Made by a program: the position numbers and the translations under genes. From NCBI GenBank assembly GCA_018606645.1, contig JAGVRI010000001.1, forward strand, positions 1-64,000: a stretch of DNA of 64,000 bases, in the 5' to 3' direction. The notes under the pieces are model-generated. The model searched no databases. It saw only the letters and a program-made list of their open reading frames with translations, and was not told the origin of the DNA. This DNA is from Chloroflexota bacterium. Its GTDB lineage: Bacteria; Chloroflexota; Anaerolineae; JAAYZQ01. Numbering within the stretch: position 1 is the stretch's first letter; each line of letters opens with the position of its first letter. Positions 40,739 through 49,858 of the stretch are shown piece by piece.

Positions 40739-43228
40739 TTAACTCAAATCTCCCTGTCCCTGCCATAACCGTGCCACTTGTTGGGCCAACAGCCGGTATT
40801 CGGGCTTGCTGAGTGTTGGGTCTTCCTGGAAAATCGCGTGGGCTTCGGCTCGGGCGTGCTCCAAGACCTGGAGGTTGCTCAGGCTGGCCAGGCGAAGCTG
40901 GGGCAATCCACTCTGCCGCACCCCTAAAAAGTCCCCTGGCCCGCGGAGTTCCAGGTCCTTTTCGGCCAGATAGAAGCCGTCCTGGGTCTCCTCGATCGCT
41001 TTCAGCCGCTCCCAGGTCGCCTTCATCTGGGGATGATCGGGCGATGCCAGGTCCGAGAGGAGCAGACAGTACGACGAATGAACCCCCCGCCCCACTCGTC
41101 CCCGGAACTGGTGCAGTTGGGCCAGACCAAAGCGGTCCGCGCCTTCGACCAGCATCACCGTGGCGTTGGGCACATCGATCCCCACCTCGATGACCGACGT
41201 TGCAACCAGGAGATCGATCTCGCCCTGGCGGAAACGGGTCATGACCTCATCTTTTTCCTTCCCTTTCATCCGGCCGTGCAACAAGGCCAGCCGCAGATCG
41301 GGAAAGACCTCCCGCTGCAGCCGTTCGTACTCTTCGACGGCCGCTTTGGCTGCGACCTTGTCCGATCCTTCAATGAGCGGATAGAGGATAAACGCCTGAC
41401 GGCCCTGTTGGATCTGACTGCGCACAAAGGCATAAGCTCGTTCTCGTTCGGCGGGGAGTAACCACCGCGTCTGGATCGGTTGTCGGCCTGGCGGCAACTG
41501 ATCAATGATGGAAAGGTCCAGGTCCCCGTACAGGGTGAGGGCCAGGCTGCGCGGGATCGGCGTCGCGCTCATGACCAGGATGTGGGGAGCGGTTCCCTTC
41601 TGGCGAAGGATGTTGCGCTGGATCACCCCAAAGCGATGTTGTTCATCCACGATCGCCAGCCCCAGGTCCTGGAAGGTGACATTGCGCTGGATCAAGGCGT
41701 GGGTTCCGATCACCACATCCACTTGCCCTTCGGCCAGGGCAGCGTACAACCTGCTCCGTTCGGTGCGGGACAGACTTCCGGTCAGCAGCGCGACCGAAAT
41801 GGGCCGCCCGAACCCCCAATCGGTGGCGGGCGCCAGCCATTCGCTCACGCTGCGATAGTGCTGCTCGGCCAGGATTTCGGTGGGGGCCATGAGCGCGGCC
41901 TGTCGGCCGGCGGCGACGGCCATCAAGATGGCAGCGGTGGCCACCACCGTCTTGCCGGACCCCACGTCCCCCTGCAGCAACCGGCTCATTGGTCGAGGTT
42001 GTTCCAGATCGGTCAGGATCTGCTCCAGACTCCGTTGCTGCGCCTCGGTGAGCTGGAAGGGAAGGGAAGCGAGAAAGGCTTCCAACAGGGCCTGGTTGCG
42101 GGGGATCGGCCTTCCTTCCTGACTTTTCCATTGCTGCCGTTGTTGGAGCAACCGCAGTTGGAGGGAGAGGAATTCGTCAAAGGCCAGGCGGTAACGCGCC
42201 CGCTCTGCCGATTGCTGGTCGTCAGGGAAATGGATCTGGCGGATCGCCGTGGGGAGGTCCACCACCCCGGCCCGTTCGCGCACGGCTGCCGGCAGAGGGT
42301 CTTCCAGACGCGGCGCCCAATGGTCTACCACACGCTTGATCAGGCGCCGCATCCAGCGAGAACCAAGTCCTTCGGTCAGAGGATAGACCGGCACCAGACG
42401 AGCGGTGTGGATCAGTTCCCGTTCCAGCGGCTCCCAGGCGGGAGAGCGCAGGACCAATCGCCCCAGATATTGATCCACTTTGCCGCTGAGCACGATCCGC
42501 CGTCCGGCGCGCAGTTGACGGGCCAGATAGGGCTGGTTAAACCATATCGCTTCGATCGTCCCCGATGCATCAGCGATGATGCTACTGATAATCGTTCCCC
42601 CACCGCGGGTAGTGCGCGTCTGAGTGCTCCAGACCGTACCGATCACGGTCGTCTCTTCCCCATATTGCAGGCGATGGATCGGCTTGAGGGTGCTGTAATC
42701 GTCGTACCGATGGGGAAAGTGATACAGGAGATCGTGCACCGTTTCAATCCCCAGCCGTTTGAGCCGGGTCGCATAGGCGGTGCTGATGCCGGGCAGGGTG
42801 GTCACCGGCGCATCCAGACCGGTTGCCAGGCGCTGAGGCGATGGGGGCACCGGGACAGAGAGCGAGACAGGCGGGCTGACGGTCGCCCCGGCGGCCCCGC
42901 CTGGCTTGGAGAGAGGTGGTTGGCGGGGCGGTGGTACCAAGTCCGGACTTTCGCTCAGGTTCTTAAGGATCGTCTGGATCATCTGGTTCCGCTGGTCCAG
43001 ATCGGCCCCGGCGTATTGTCTCAGGAGTTCGGCCACCTGATGGACCATCTCGACCAGAGGCCCTTCCTGGACTTCGGCCAGGGCTTCTTGTTGCCAGTGG
43101 TCGGCAAAACTCTCCAGACCACCGATGACGGCCCGATTGCGGTATCCCTGGCTTTGTTCCAGCTTGAGGATTTTGTTCAGTTTCTCAAAAGAGGCCGGCA
43201 TCATCTCGTCAACCATAGCGTCAATCAC
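40739..43228 (-). CDS. recG: ATP-dependent DNA helicase RecG
   Basis: An 829-residue branch-migration helicase. An N-terminal helical extension (1-150) precedes the wedge/OB domain (TTLPGISTAYATRLKRLGIE near 145, YHFPHRYDDYS near 170). Walker A is LLQGDVGSGKTVVATAAILM near 418, motif II is IVDEQHRFGV near 520, and VATSVIEVGIDVPNATVMLV near 683 and QLHQFRGRVGRG near 712 are motifs V and VI. The GTG start overlaps the degV stop (GTGA); an in-frame ATG at 43216 is possible. Confidence 0.95.
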   Translation of the reverse strand: MIDAMVDEMMPASFEKLNKILKLEQSQGYRNRAVIGGLESFADHWQQEALAEVQEGPLVEMVHQVAELLRQYAGADLDQRNQMIQTILKNLSESPDLVPPPRQPPLSKPGGAAGATVSPPVSLSVPVPPSPQRLATGLDAPVTTLPGISTAYATRLKRLGIETVHDLLYHFPHRYDDYSTLKPIHRLQYGEETTVIGTVWSTQTRTTRGGGTIISSIIADASGTIEAIWFNQPYLARQLRAGRRIVLSGKVDQYLGRLVLRSPAWEPLERELIHTARLVPVYPLTEGLGSRWMRRLIKRVVDHWAPRLEDPLPAAVRERAGVVDLPTAIRQIHFPDDQQSAERARYRLAFDEFLSLQLRLLQQRQQWKSQEGRPIPRNQALLEAFLASLPFQLTEAQQRSLEQILTDLEQPRPMSRLLQGDVGSGKTVVATAAILMAVAAGRQAALMAPTEILAEQHYRSVSEWLAPATDWGFGRPISVALLTGSLSRTERSRLYAALAEGQVDVVIGTHALIQRNVTFQDLGLAIVDEQHRFGVIQRNILRQKGTAPHILVMSATPIPRSLALTLYGDLDLSIIDQLPPGRQPIQTRWLLPAERERAYAFVRSQIQQGRQAFILYPLIEGSDKVAAKAAVEEYERLQREVFPDLRLALLHGRMKGKEKDEVMTRFRQGEIDLLVATSVIEVGIDVPNATVMLVEGADRFGLAQLHQFRGRVGRGVHSSYCLLLSDLASPDHPQMKATWERLKAIEETQDGFYLAEKDLELRGPGDFLGVRQSGLPQLRLASLSNLQVLEHARAEAHAIFQEDPTLSKPEYRLLAQQVARLWQGQGDLS

Positions 43229-44064
43229 CGGGCTGTCACGCAGGCGATCCCCACCGCGCCGGGTCCGGCGTGGGTAGCAATGGTGATCCCGGCCTGGCTG
43301 ATCAGTCGCCGCCAGCGGGGGGCAATGCTCTGCAGCCGGTCGGCCAGAGCCTCGGCCTCAGCCGCAGCGTTGGCATGGAGAACGATGGCCCGCTCCAGCG
43401 GGCCCAGCGCCTGCACCAGCTCGATCAGCCGGTCCATAGCCCGGGCCCGGCTCCGCGCCCGTTCCAGCAACCGGACGGTCCCCTGCCGCACCTCGACAAT
43501 GGGCTTGATCTTCATCAAGGTCCCGATCATGGCCTTGGCCCAGCTCACCCGGCCGCCTTTGTGGACGAATTCCAGGGTGTCGAGAATGGCCAACACCCGG
43601 GCGCGCGCTTTCATGCTTTCCACCAGGGCGACAATTCTTTCCAGTGTTTCTCCCCGTTGGGATGCTTCCGCCGCTGCCACCGCCATCCAGCCATAGCCCA
43701 TCGTCACCTGCTGCGAATCAATGACGCGGATGGGGACCTCCCGGACACTCTGGGCCCCCAACGAGGCTGCGGCGTGGAGGTTGCTCAGATTGGCGGCGAG
43801 GTGGATGGAGACGATCCCCTCGCTCCTGGCGGCTAATTGACGGTATACCTGTTCATAGGCCGCCGGGGGAGGTGCCGCCGTGGTTGGTAGCTCGCGGCTG
43901 GCAGTCAGTTTCTGATAGAACTGGTCCCGGGTTAACTCGATTCCATCGCGGTATGCCTCGGCGCCGAACATGACGTAGCAAGGGACAATGGAAATGCCCA
44001 GGTTCGCCGCCATGTCCGCCGGGATATCGGCGGTGCTATCGGTGACCACCCTCACCTGCTCCAT
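43225..44064 (-). CDS. DegV/FakB family fatty-acid-binding protein (copy A)
   Basis: A 279-residue DegV protein: VVTDSTADIPADMAANLGI at the start, YRDGIELTRDQFYQKL near 38, LPTTAAPPPAAYEQVYRQL near 58 (the TSxPS-like loop), and VRVIDSQQVTMGYGWMAVAA near 112. FakB-type proteins present fatty acids to the kinase FakA. It follows another degV gene by five bases and overlaps recG by four. Confidence 0.9.
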   Translation of the reverse strand: MEQVRVVTDSTADIPADMAANLGISIVPCYVMFGAEAYRDGIELTRDQFYQKLTASRELPTTAAPPPAAYEQVYRQLAARSEGIVSIHLAANLSNLHAAASLGAQSVREVPIRVIDSQQVTMGYGWMAVAAAEASQRGETLERIVALVESMKARARVLAILDTLEFVHKGGRVSWAKAMIGTLMKIKPIVEVRQGTVRLLERARSRARAMDRLIELVQALGPLERAIVLHANAAAEAEALADRLQSIAPRWRRLISQAGITIATHAGPGAVGIACVTAR

Positions 44065-44069
44065 ACTCC

Positions 44070-44924
44070 TCAGAACCCTTCAAAGACGCCCACCCCCAGG
44101 GCCTGAGGCCCCAGGTGACAGGCAAGAACCGGATCGTACTCCACCACCGGGAACTGTCGCTTGGGCAAGATCTGGCTCAGTTGCTCCCGCAGTTGTTCGA
44201 TCATCTCCTGGCAGTCGCCATTGAGAGGACTGGAGAGAATGGTAATGCGCTGGATCTTGGTGAATTCGGCGACGAAACTGGCCAGCTTCTCAATGGCCAA
44301 TTCCCGGGTGCGGACCTTTTCTGTGGGGATGATCTCCCCATCCTCCAGCAACAGCACGGGCCGGATGCGCAGCATCGTGCCCAGTAACGCCTGGGCGGGG
44401 CTGATCCGCTGGCCGCATTCCAGGTAGTCCAGGCGTTCCACAATAAAGACGAGATAGATCCGGGGCAGGATGCCCCGGACCAATCGGACGATCTGATCCA
44501 GGGAGTGCCCTTTCTCGGCGGCCCGGGCGGCAGCCTCAATGACCAGCCCCAGCCCCCACGAGGCCGTCATCGTATCCATGACCACGATCCGGCACCGGCC
44601 CAGGTAGGAACGGGCCACCATCTGGGCCTGGGCATAGCCCTGATTCAGCTTGCTCGAGCTGAGAAGCACCAGGATCTCATCGGTCTCGCGGCTCAGACGA
44701 GCATAGGTCTGCTGGAAGAGGGAGGAGGGGATCGTCGCCTGAGCGGGCAGAGCCGGACTTGCAGCCATGCGCTGAAATAGAGAGTCAGCTCCTCCCTCTG
44801 GGCTGATCTGAAAGGTCTCCTCACCGAATCGGATCTCGACCGGCAGGACGGTGATCCGATGCCGGGTCACGAATTCGGGGTCCAGATGGGCAGTGACATC
44901 GGTAATGATCCGGACGTTGGCCAT
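44070..44924 (-). CDS. DegV/FakB family fatty-acid-binding protein (copy B)
   Basis: A 284-residue DegV protein with VRIITDVTAHLDPEFVTRH, ALPAQATIPSSLFQQTYARL near 63, and VVMDTMTASWGLGLVIEAAA near 115. The first motif reads TDVTA instead of TDSTAD, a departure from the usual family serine. Copies A and B differ strongly, which fits different fatty-acid preferences. I use ATG 44924, which has a GGAGG upstream; it lies 23 bases after fakA. Confidence 0.87.
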   Translation of the reverse strand: MANVRIITDVTAHLDPEFVTRHRITVLPVEIRFGEETFQISPEGGADSLFQRMAASPALPAQATIPSSLFQQTYARLSRETDEILVLLSSSKLNQGYAQAQMVARSYLGRCRIVVMDTMTASWGLGLVIEAAARAAEKGHSLDQIVRLVRGILPRIYLVFIVERLDYLECGQRISPAQALLGTMLRIRPVLLLEDGEIIPTEKVRTRELAIEKLASFVAEFTKIQRITILSSPLNGDCQEMIEQLREQLSQILPKRQFPVVEYDPVLACHLGPQALGVGVFEGF

Positions 44925-44947
44925 AGGGTCGTTTGCCTCCACGAAAG

Positions 44948-46630
44948 TCATTCGACAGATAAGATATAGGAGTAGTGGGGTTGGCCCCCGTCGACTACCT
45001 CTACCTCCTGATCCGGGTACCAGGACTTGATCTCATCGGCCAGGTGTTGGGCCTGATCGGCGGTGACCGATTCACCATAATAGAGGGTGATGATCTCATA
45101 GTTTTCGGCGGCGATCTCCTGCAAGGCCAGGCGTATGACCTGAGTGGGGGATTCTCCTTTGAACTTGAGTTCCCCGTTCACCAGGCCGATTGTCTCTCCC
45201 TCCTGAACGGCGACGCCATTCACCTGGACAGACCGGACCGCCGTCGTTACTTCGATGGTCTGGATCGCGGCGGCGGCTTCAGTCATCACCTGGATATTGG
45301 TCGCCAAGTCGGCCTGGTAATTAAGGGCCAGCAATGCGCTCACCCCCTGCGGCACGGTGACGGTGGGCACGACCTCTACCTTCTTGGTGGAGAGAGCTTT
45401 GGCCTGCTCGGCGGCCATGATGATGTTTTTGTTATTGGGCAGGATGATCACCTCCCGGGTGGGAACGCTTTCCACCGCGTTGAGCAATTCTTCGGTGCTG
45501 GGGTTCATCGTCTGCCCTCCCGAAACCACGGCATTGGCCCCCAGGCTTTCAAAGACCTCCGTGAATCCCTGACCAGGCGCCACCACCACCGTGCCGATCT
45601 CGCCCAACGGTTCCACCCGGGATGGCGCGACGCGGGCTTTGCTCGCCACAAACTCCTGGTACTGGTCCTGCATATTCTCGACGATCACCCGACTGAGCGA
45701 GCCGAGACGAACCCCATAATTGATCGGCGTGCCGGGCTCCGTGGAATGGACGTGCACTTTGACCATGCGCGAGTCCCCCACCACCATCACGCTATCGCCC
45801 ATGGTGGCGATTGCCTCTCGGATCTCCTCGACATTTAGATTTTCGCCATGGATGATAAACTGCACGTCGTAGCCGTACCCTTCCTCTTTTCCCAAGTGGA
45901 ACGGTTGCAGATTCACCGCTGCCGCCAGTTCTCGATCCATCTCCACCTGTTCACCTCGCATGTAGCGGAGCATCCCCTCCAGAATCACAGCCAGACCCTG
46001 GCCTCCCGCATCCACCACACCCGCCTCGGCCAGGACTGGAAGCAAGGTCGGGGTGCGGATCACCGATTCCCGCGCGGCATGCACCACCTGCTCCAACACA
46101 TGGCGGAGGTCCCGGCTGCTGGCCGCAGCGATGACCGAAGCTTCGGCTGCTTCACGAATCACGGTCAAGATCGTGCCCTCGACCGGTTTGATCACCCCTT
46201 TGTACGCAGTGGCGGCCGCTTCCCGCAGCGCGGAGGCGAACTGCACCGTATCAAAGGCGGCTATCCCTTCCAACGCTCGGGCGAATCCGCGAAAGATCTG
46301 GGAAAGGATCACACCCGAGTTCCCCCGCGCCCCCATCAGGGCGCCGTGAGCAACTTTTTGAGCGACCACGCCGACTCGCTCTTCCAGCAGATCATAGACT
46401 TCCTGGAATGCGGACTGCATCGTCAAGAGCATATTGGTGCCCGTGTCTCCATCGGGGACCGGGTAGACATTCAGGGCGTTGATCGCCTGTTGATGGTGTT
46501 CCAGCCAGGCTAATCCAGACTGGATCATCGCCCGGAACTGCAGCCCGTCGCACACGGACACAGGTGCTTCGGGGTTCTGCCTGATGGCGAGTTCTCCTTC
46601 TCGGTTTGGGGAGTGTTGTCCGTTGGTCAA
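44948..46630 (-). CDS. fakA: Fatty acid kinase catalytic subunit FakA (DAK2/YloV family)
   Basis: A 560-residue protein. The N-terminal DhaL/DAK2 domain has LNVYPVPDGDTGTNMLLTM near 50 and GARGNSGVILSQIFRGFA near 99, which bind magnesium-ATP. The middle region includes DAGGQGLAVILEGML near 200, and the C-terminal DegV-like part has VVAPGQGFTEVFESLGANAV near 350. FakA phosphorylates fatty acids bound to FakB for use in phospholipids. The start is a TTG at 46630 with AGGAGG eight bases upstream. It lies 36 bases after asp23. Confidence 0.92.
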   Translation of the reverse strand: MTNGQHSPNREGELAIRQNPEAPVSVCDGLQFRAMIQSGLAWLEHHQQAINALNVYPVPDGDTGTNMLLTMQSAFQEVYDLLEERVGVVAQKVAHGALMGARGNSGVILSQIFRGFARALEGIAAFDTVQFASALREAAATAYKGVIKPVEGTILTVIREAAEASVIAAASSRDLRHVLEQVVHAARESVIRTPTLLPVLAEAGVVDAGGQGLAVILEGMLRYMRGEQVEMDRELAAAVNLQPFHLGKEEGYGYDVQFIIHGENLNVEEIREAIATMGDSVMVVGDSRMVKVHVHSTEPGTPINYGVRLGSLSRVIVENMQDQYQEFVASKARVAPSRVEPLGEIGTVVVAPGQGFTEVFESLGANAVVSGGQTMNPSTEELLNAVESVPTREVIILPNNKNIIMAAEQAKALSTKKVEVVPTVTVPQGVSALLALNYQADLATNIQVMTEAAAAIQTIEVTTAVRSVQVNGVAVQEGETIGLVNGELKFKGESPTQVIRLALQEIAAENYEIITLYYGESVTADQAQHLADEIKSWYPDQEVEVVDGGQPHYSYILSVE

Positions 46631-46666
46631 TGGCCTGGCCTCCTGATTCCTCGTAGACGACTCGGG

Positions 46667-47026
46667 TCAATCTGCGCTGATCCGCAGGTCCTGGACATGG
46701 ACATTGACCGCTGCGACCGGCACGCCCAATGTCTTTTCCAACGTATACTTGACCCCGCTTTGAATGTTTCGCGCCACCTCAACAATACGGGTCCCGTACT
46801 CGATCACCACGTACAGATCGATCACGATCTGGTCATTGTAGATATGCACATCCACCCCGCGGTGGTGACTGGCGGGTTGCAGAATCTGCACAATGCCGCT
46901 GGCCAGGTCCTTAGTGGCCATACCCACCACGCCATAACATTCCTGGGCTGCCTGGCTGGCGAGCGTAGCAATGGCGGTGGGCGTGACCTCAATTCGACCC
47001 AAGCTGCTTGTTTCCATCGGTTGCAT
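46667..47026 (-). CDS. Asp23/Gls24 family protein (copy 2)
   Basis: A 119-residue Asp23 protein with VTPTAIATLASQAAQECYGV near 14, VDVHIYNDQIVIDLYVVIEY near 55 and VKYTLEKTLGVPVAAVNVHV near 90. The position just before fakA and opposite rpmB matches the Firmicute order rpmB-yloU-yloV. ATG 47026 is used; ATG 47017 is an alternative. Confidence 0.9.
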   Translation of the reverse strand: MQPMETSSLGRIEVTPTAIATLASQAAQECYGVVGMATKDLASGIVQILQPASHHRGVDVHIYNDQIVIDLYVVIEYGTRIVEVARNIQSGVKYTLEKTLGVPVAAVNVHVQDLRISAD

Positions 47027-47060
47027 TCCCTCTTTTCCTGCGCACCAGACCCTACCCGGT

Positions 47061-47089
47061 TTGCACAAAATCCCGGCCTGTGGTAAGAT
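47061..47089 (+). promoter_or_regulatory. Predicted rpmB promoter
   Basis: TTGCAC at 47061-47066, a 17-base spacer and TAAGAT at 47084-47089 with an extended -10 TG. The leader is about 68 bases. Confidence 0.65.
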
Positions 47090-47163
47090 GGCCCCTACAA
47101 GCCAAGACTGAATTGGCCAGCGCTGGTAAAGGCTGGCTTTATCTATGTCGGGGAGGTGCGATC

Positions 47164-47343
47164 ATGGCAAAGTGTGACTTGTGCGGCAAAGCGCCCACCT
47201 ATGGGCATCATGTCAGCCATTCGATGGTCCGGACCAGACGTCTGTGGAAGCCGAACGTCCAACGGGTGACCGTGTTTCGAGATGGCAAGCCCCAGCGGCT
47301 GAAACTTTGCACACGCTGCCTGCGAACCTTGCACAAGATCTAA
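47164..47343 (+). CDS. rpmB: 50S ribosomal protein L28
   Basis: A 59-residue L28 with a zinc-binding cysteine set (AKCDLCGK near 2-9 and CTRCLRTLHK at the end) and the family core VSHSMVRTRRLWKPNVQRV. GGGAGG lies eight bases before the ATG. It is transcribed alone, between its own promoter and a strong terminator. Confidence 0.97.
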   Translation: MAKCDLCGKAPTYGHHVSHSMVRTRRLWKPNVQRVTVFRDGKPQRLKLCTRCLRTLHKI

Positions 47344-47371
47344 CCGCCCCGTTCTTCCTTGTTGTCAGAAC

Positions 47372-47416
47372 GCCCGTTTTCCCGGCCGGCGATGGCCCCA
47401 GGAAAACGGGCTTTTT
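47372..47416 (+). terminator. Intrinsic terminator of rpmB
   Basis: GCCCGTTTTCC (47372-47382) pairs perfectly with GGAAAACGGGC (47401-47411) and is followed by TTTTT. A classical rho-independent terminator. Confidence 0.88.
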
Positions 47417-47424
47417 GATCGATT

Positions 47425-48090
47425 TCACGCTCCATTTCTTCGCAGACGGGCGATCGCCGCCGCAATCCCCTCCCTGGCGCAAAAGATGGCCGAGCCGGCA
47501 ATCAACACCTCTGCCCCGGCCTGGACGACGCGCGGTGCGGTTTCGGGATCGATCCCGCCGTCCACTTCCAGCTCCGCCTGAGAGCCGATCTCGTTCAGCA
47601 TCTGTCGCACCCGCCGGATCTTGGGCACCATCCCCTCGATGAAGGTCTGCCCGCCAAAGCCGGGGTCCACCGTCATCACCAGTACCAGATCCACGAAGGG
47701 AAGGATCTCCTCCAGGCTGGAGGCTGGGGTGGCCGGGTTCAGGGTGACCCCGGCCCGGCAGCCCAATTCCTTGATCTGGTGCACGGTGCGGTGCAGATGG
47801 GGGCAGGTTTCAACATGGACGGTGAGATGGTCAGCCCCAGCGGCGCGAAAGTCGGCCAGATAGCGCTCGGGCGCTTTGATCATCAGATGGACGTCCAGCG
47901 GCAGGCGGGTAGTGCGGCGCACCGCCTCGACCACCACCGGCCCGATGGTGAGGTTGGGCACAAAGTGGCCGTCCATGACGTCCACGTGGATATAATCGGC
48001 ACCCGCCGCCTCAGCCTCTGCGATTTGCTGCCCCAGGCGGGTGAAATCGGCTGACAAGATAGACGGCGCGATCTTGATCGCTCTTCCCAC
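47425..48090 (-). CDS. rpe: Ribulose-phosphate 3-epimerase
   Basis: A 221-residue TIM-barrel epimerase of the pentose phosphate pathway. Motifs: [20 protein letters not shown] at the start, [19 protein letters not shown] near 35, [16 protein letters not shown] near 62, [20 protein letters not shown] near 138 and [13 protein letters not shown] near 172. The start is a GTG with AGGAGAACAGG upstream. It converges on rpmB. Confidence 0.95.
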   Translation of the reverse strand: MGRAIKIAPSILSADFTRLGQQIAEAEAAGADYIHVDVMDGHFVPNLTIGPVVVEAVRRTTRLPLDVHLMIKAPERYLADFRAAGADHLTVHVETCPHLHRTVHQIKELGCRAGVTLNPATPASSLEEILPFVDLVLVMTVDPGFGGQTFIEGMVPKIRRVRQMLNEIGSQAELEVDGGIDPETAPRVVQAGAEVLIAGSAIFCAREGIAAAIARLRRNGA

Positions 48091-48634
48091 CCTGTTCTCC
48101 TGATGGATCTCAGGAATCTCAGCACCGGTCCTTAGCTTGGAAACCAGGGACCCGGTGTGTCGGATTGACCAAGAACTTATGATACCCGGTTTTAGTTAAA
48201 AATGCAAGTACCTGGGCGGGCTAGTTGGCGGGGCAGCACCGTCGAGCAGTGCTTGGGATCACCCAACCTCCCGCAGGGTAGGAACCTGCGGCAGGCGATG
48301 AGCGGTCTATTTGTGAAGGGAGGTGGGAGTGGAGCCTTCAGGCGGTTGAGTGGCTGAAGTAGGCGCGACCGGACCGGCCGCGCCTACGCTGCCTGCGCGG
48401 GAAGAGCAGTCTATTTTCGGAGTAGGCCATGCGTACTCCTGGGCATCGAGGCTTCAACATTGGGCCAAGCACCGAAACGAAGGACCGTATGGTTTGACCT
48501 ATGGCTGGACGCCCTCAGGTGTGGTCGATTCTTCCCCAAGCGCCTGCTCAAGCAGCTTAACGAGTTCCAAGATTATCCTCGTCTGCGGTTCGGCGGACCG
48601 TAGGGCGAAATCGAATTTCGCCCTGCGAAGGTCC
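48091..48634. repeat. Repeat-rich intergenic region
   Basis: It holds a GCAGGTT-family hairpin (48267-48295) and a copy of the main hairpin repeat starting at 48301 (core from 48327). After GGCTGAAG that copy is interrupted by the palindrome TAGGCGCG-N11-CGCGCCTA (48360-48386), then resumes with GCGGGAAGAGCAGTCTATTTTC (48399-48420). From about 48460 to 48603 an open frame reads RRTVWFDLWLDALRCGRFFP then KRLLKQLNEFQDYPRLRFGG and stops. It has no start site and may be a gene remnant. Confidence 0.6.
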
Positions 48635-49858
48635 TCACTCGGTGGTGGCCCGGCCCGGCATTTTCCACAGCACCATCAGCACGGCGGCGGTGAGGGCCAG
48701 CGCCGCCCCAAAGAGAAACGGCGCCGCCGGGCTAATGCTCTGCCACAACCACCCGGCGATGAGCGACGCCGGAAAGTCGATCAGGCCGAGCGTGGCGTTG
48801 TAGGTACCATAGGCTGTGCCGCGCAACTCGGCCGGCACGAGATCGGCGATCAGCGCCTTGGCCGTGCCAAAGGCCAGGCCATAGTACACGCCATAGAGAG
48901 CGTACAAGGCCCACACCTGCCACGCTGCCCTGGCCAGGCCAAAGCCCAGGTAGATGGCCGCGTAGGCCAGCCAGCCGCCGACGATCACCCGACGCCGCCC
49001 CACCCGGTCGGAGAGGGACCCGGCCGGCGCCGAAACCAGAGTGTAGACCAGGTTGAAGGTGACCAGCATGGCCAGGATGCCGGCCACGCTCAGCCCGCGC
49101 TCCTGAGCCCGCAGCACCAGGAAGGCGTCCGACGAGTTGCCCAGGTCAAAGAGGCCAACGATGACCATGAATACCAGAAACGGCCGGCCCAGCCCGCGGA
49201 AGGTGATTACTGGCCGCTCGTGCTGGCCGGTGACCGGCACATCCCGCGCGCCCAGGGCGAGGGAGAGGACGGCCAGCGCCGCCGGGATCAGGCTGACCAG
49301 GACAATGATCTGGAAGGTGCGCCGCCCCAGCTCCAGCGATGCTGATTGCGCCGCCCAGACGATGCCCAGCGCGATCAGCAGGCCCACCACTGCGCCGCCG
49401 GTATCGGCTGCCCGGTGAAAGCCAAAGGCCAGGCCGCGCTGATTCGAGTCAATGCTGTCGGCCACCAGCGCGTCGCGGGGCGCGGTGCGCACCCCCTTGC
49501 CCACCCGGTCGGCCCAGCGCACGGCGGCCACCGTCGTCCAGGCGTTGGCCACGTAGAAAAAGGGCTTGCTCACCGCCGAGATGCCATAGCCGGCCACCGC
49601 CAGCCATTTGCGCGCCCCCAGCCGGTCCGACAGCCAGCCGGAAAAGACCTTGAGCAGGCTGGATGTTGCCTCGGCGATGCCCTCGATCAGGCCGATCACG
49701 CCCGTGCCGACGCCCAGCACGTTGCTCAGGAAGAGGGGGACGATGTTGAGGACCATCTCGCTGGAGATGTCCATGAAAAAGCTGGTCAGGCTCACCGCCC
49801 ACACGTTGCGCGGCAGCGAACGCCAGCCGGTCCGGGGTTGGGATGTGTTGATTTCCAT
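48635..49858 (-). CDS. MFS transporter
   Basis: A 407-residue, roughly 12-helix transporter. It has SFFMDISSEMVLNIVPLFL in the first helix, LSDRLGARKWLAVAGYGISA near 77 (motif A-like), RWADRVGKGVRTAPRDALVA near 114 and LGLIDFPASLIAGWLW near 355. The RxGKGxRTxPRDA signature groups it with MFS proteins often found beside metal-stress or unknown genes. Both flanks are repeat-rich DNA. The substrate is unknown. Confidence 0.88.
   Translation of the reverse strand: MEINTSQPRTGWRSLPRNVWAVSLTSFFMDISSEMVLNIVPLFLSNVLGVGTGVIGLIEGIAEATSSLLKVFSGWLSDRLGARKWLAVAGYGISAVSKPFFYVANAWTTVAAVRWADRVGKGVRTAPRDALVADSIDSNQRGLAFGFHRAADTGGAVVGLLIALGIVWAAQSASLELGRRTFQIIVLVSLIPAALAVLSLALGARDVPVTGQHERPVITFRGLGRPFLVFMVIVGLFDLGNSSDAFLVLRAQERGLSVAGILAMLVTFNLVYTLVSAPAGSLSDRVGRRRVIVGGWLAYAAIYLGFGLARAAWQVWALYALYGVYYGLAFGTAKALIADLVPAELRGTAYGTYNATLGLIDFPASLIAGWLWQSISPAAPFLFGAALALTAAVLMVLWKMPGRATTE

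Noticed and set aside
41480..43696. Long open frame (738 codons) opposite recG
   Set aside because: It mirrors recG, whose helicase motifs are unmistakable; the antisense translation is glutamine/glycine-rich with no domain.
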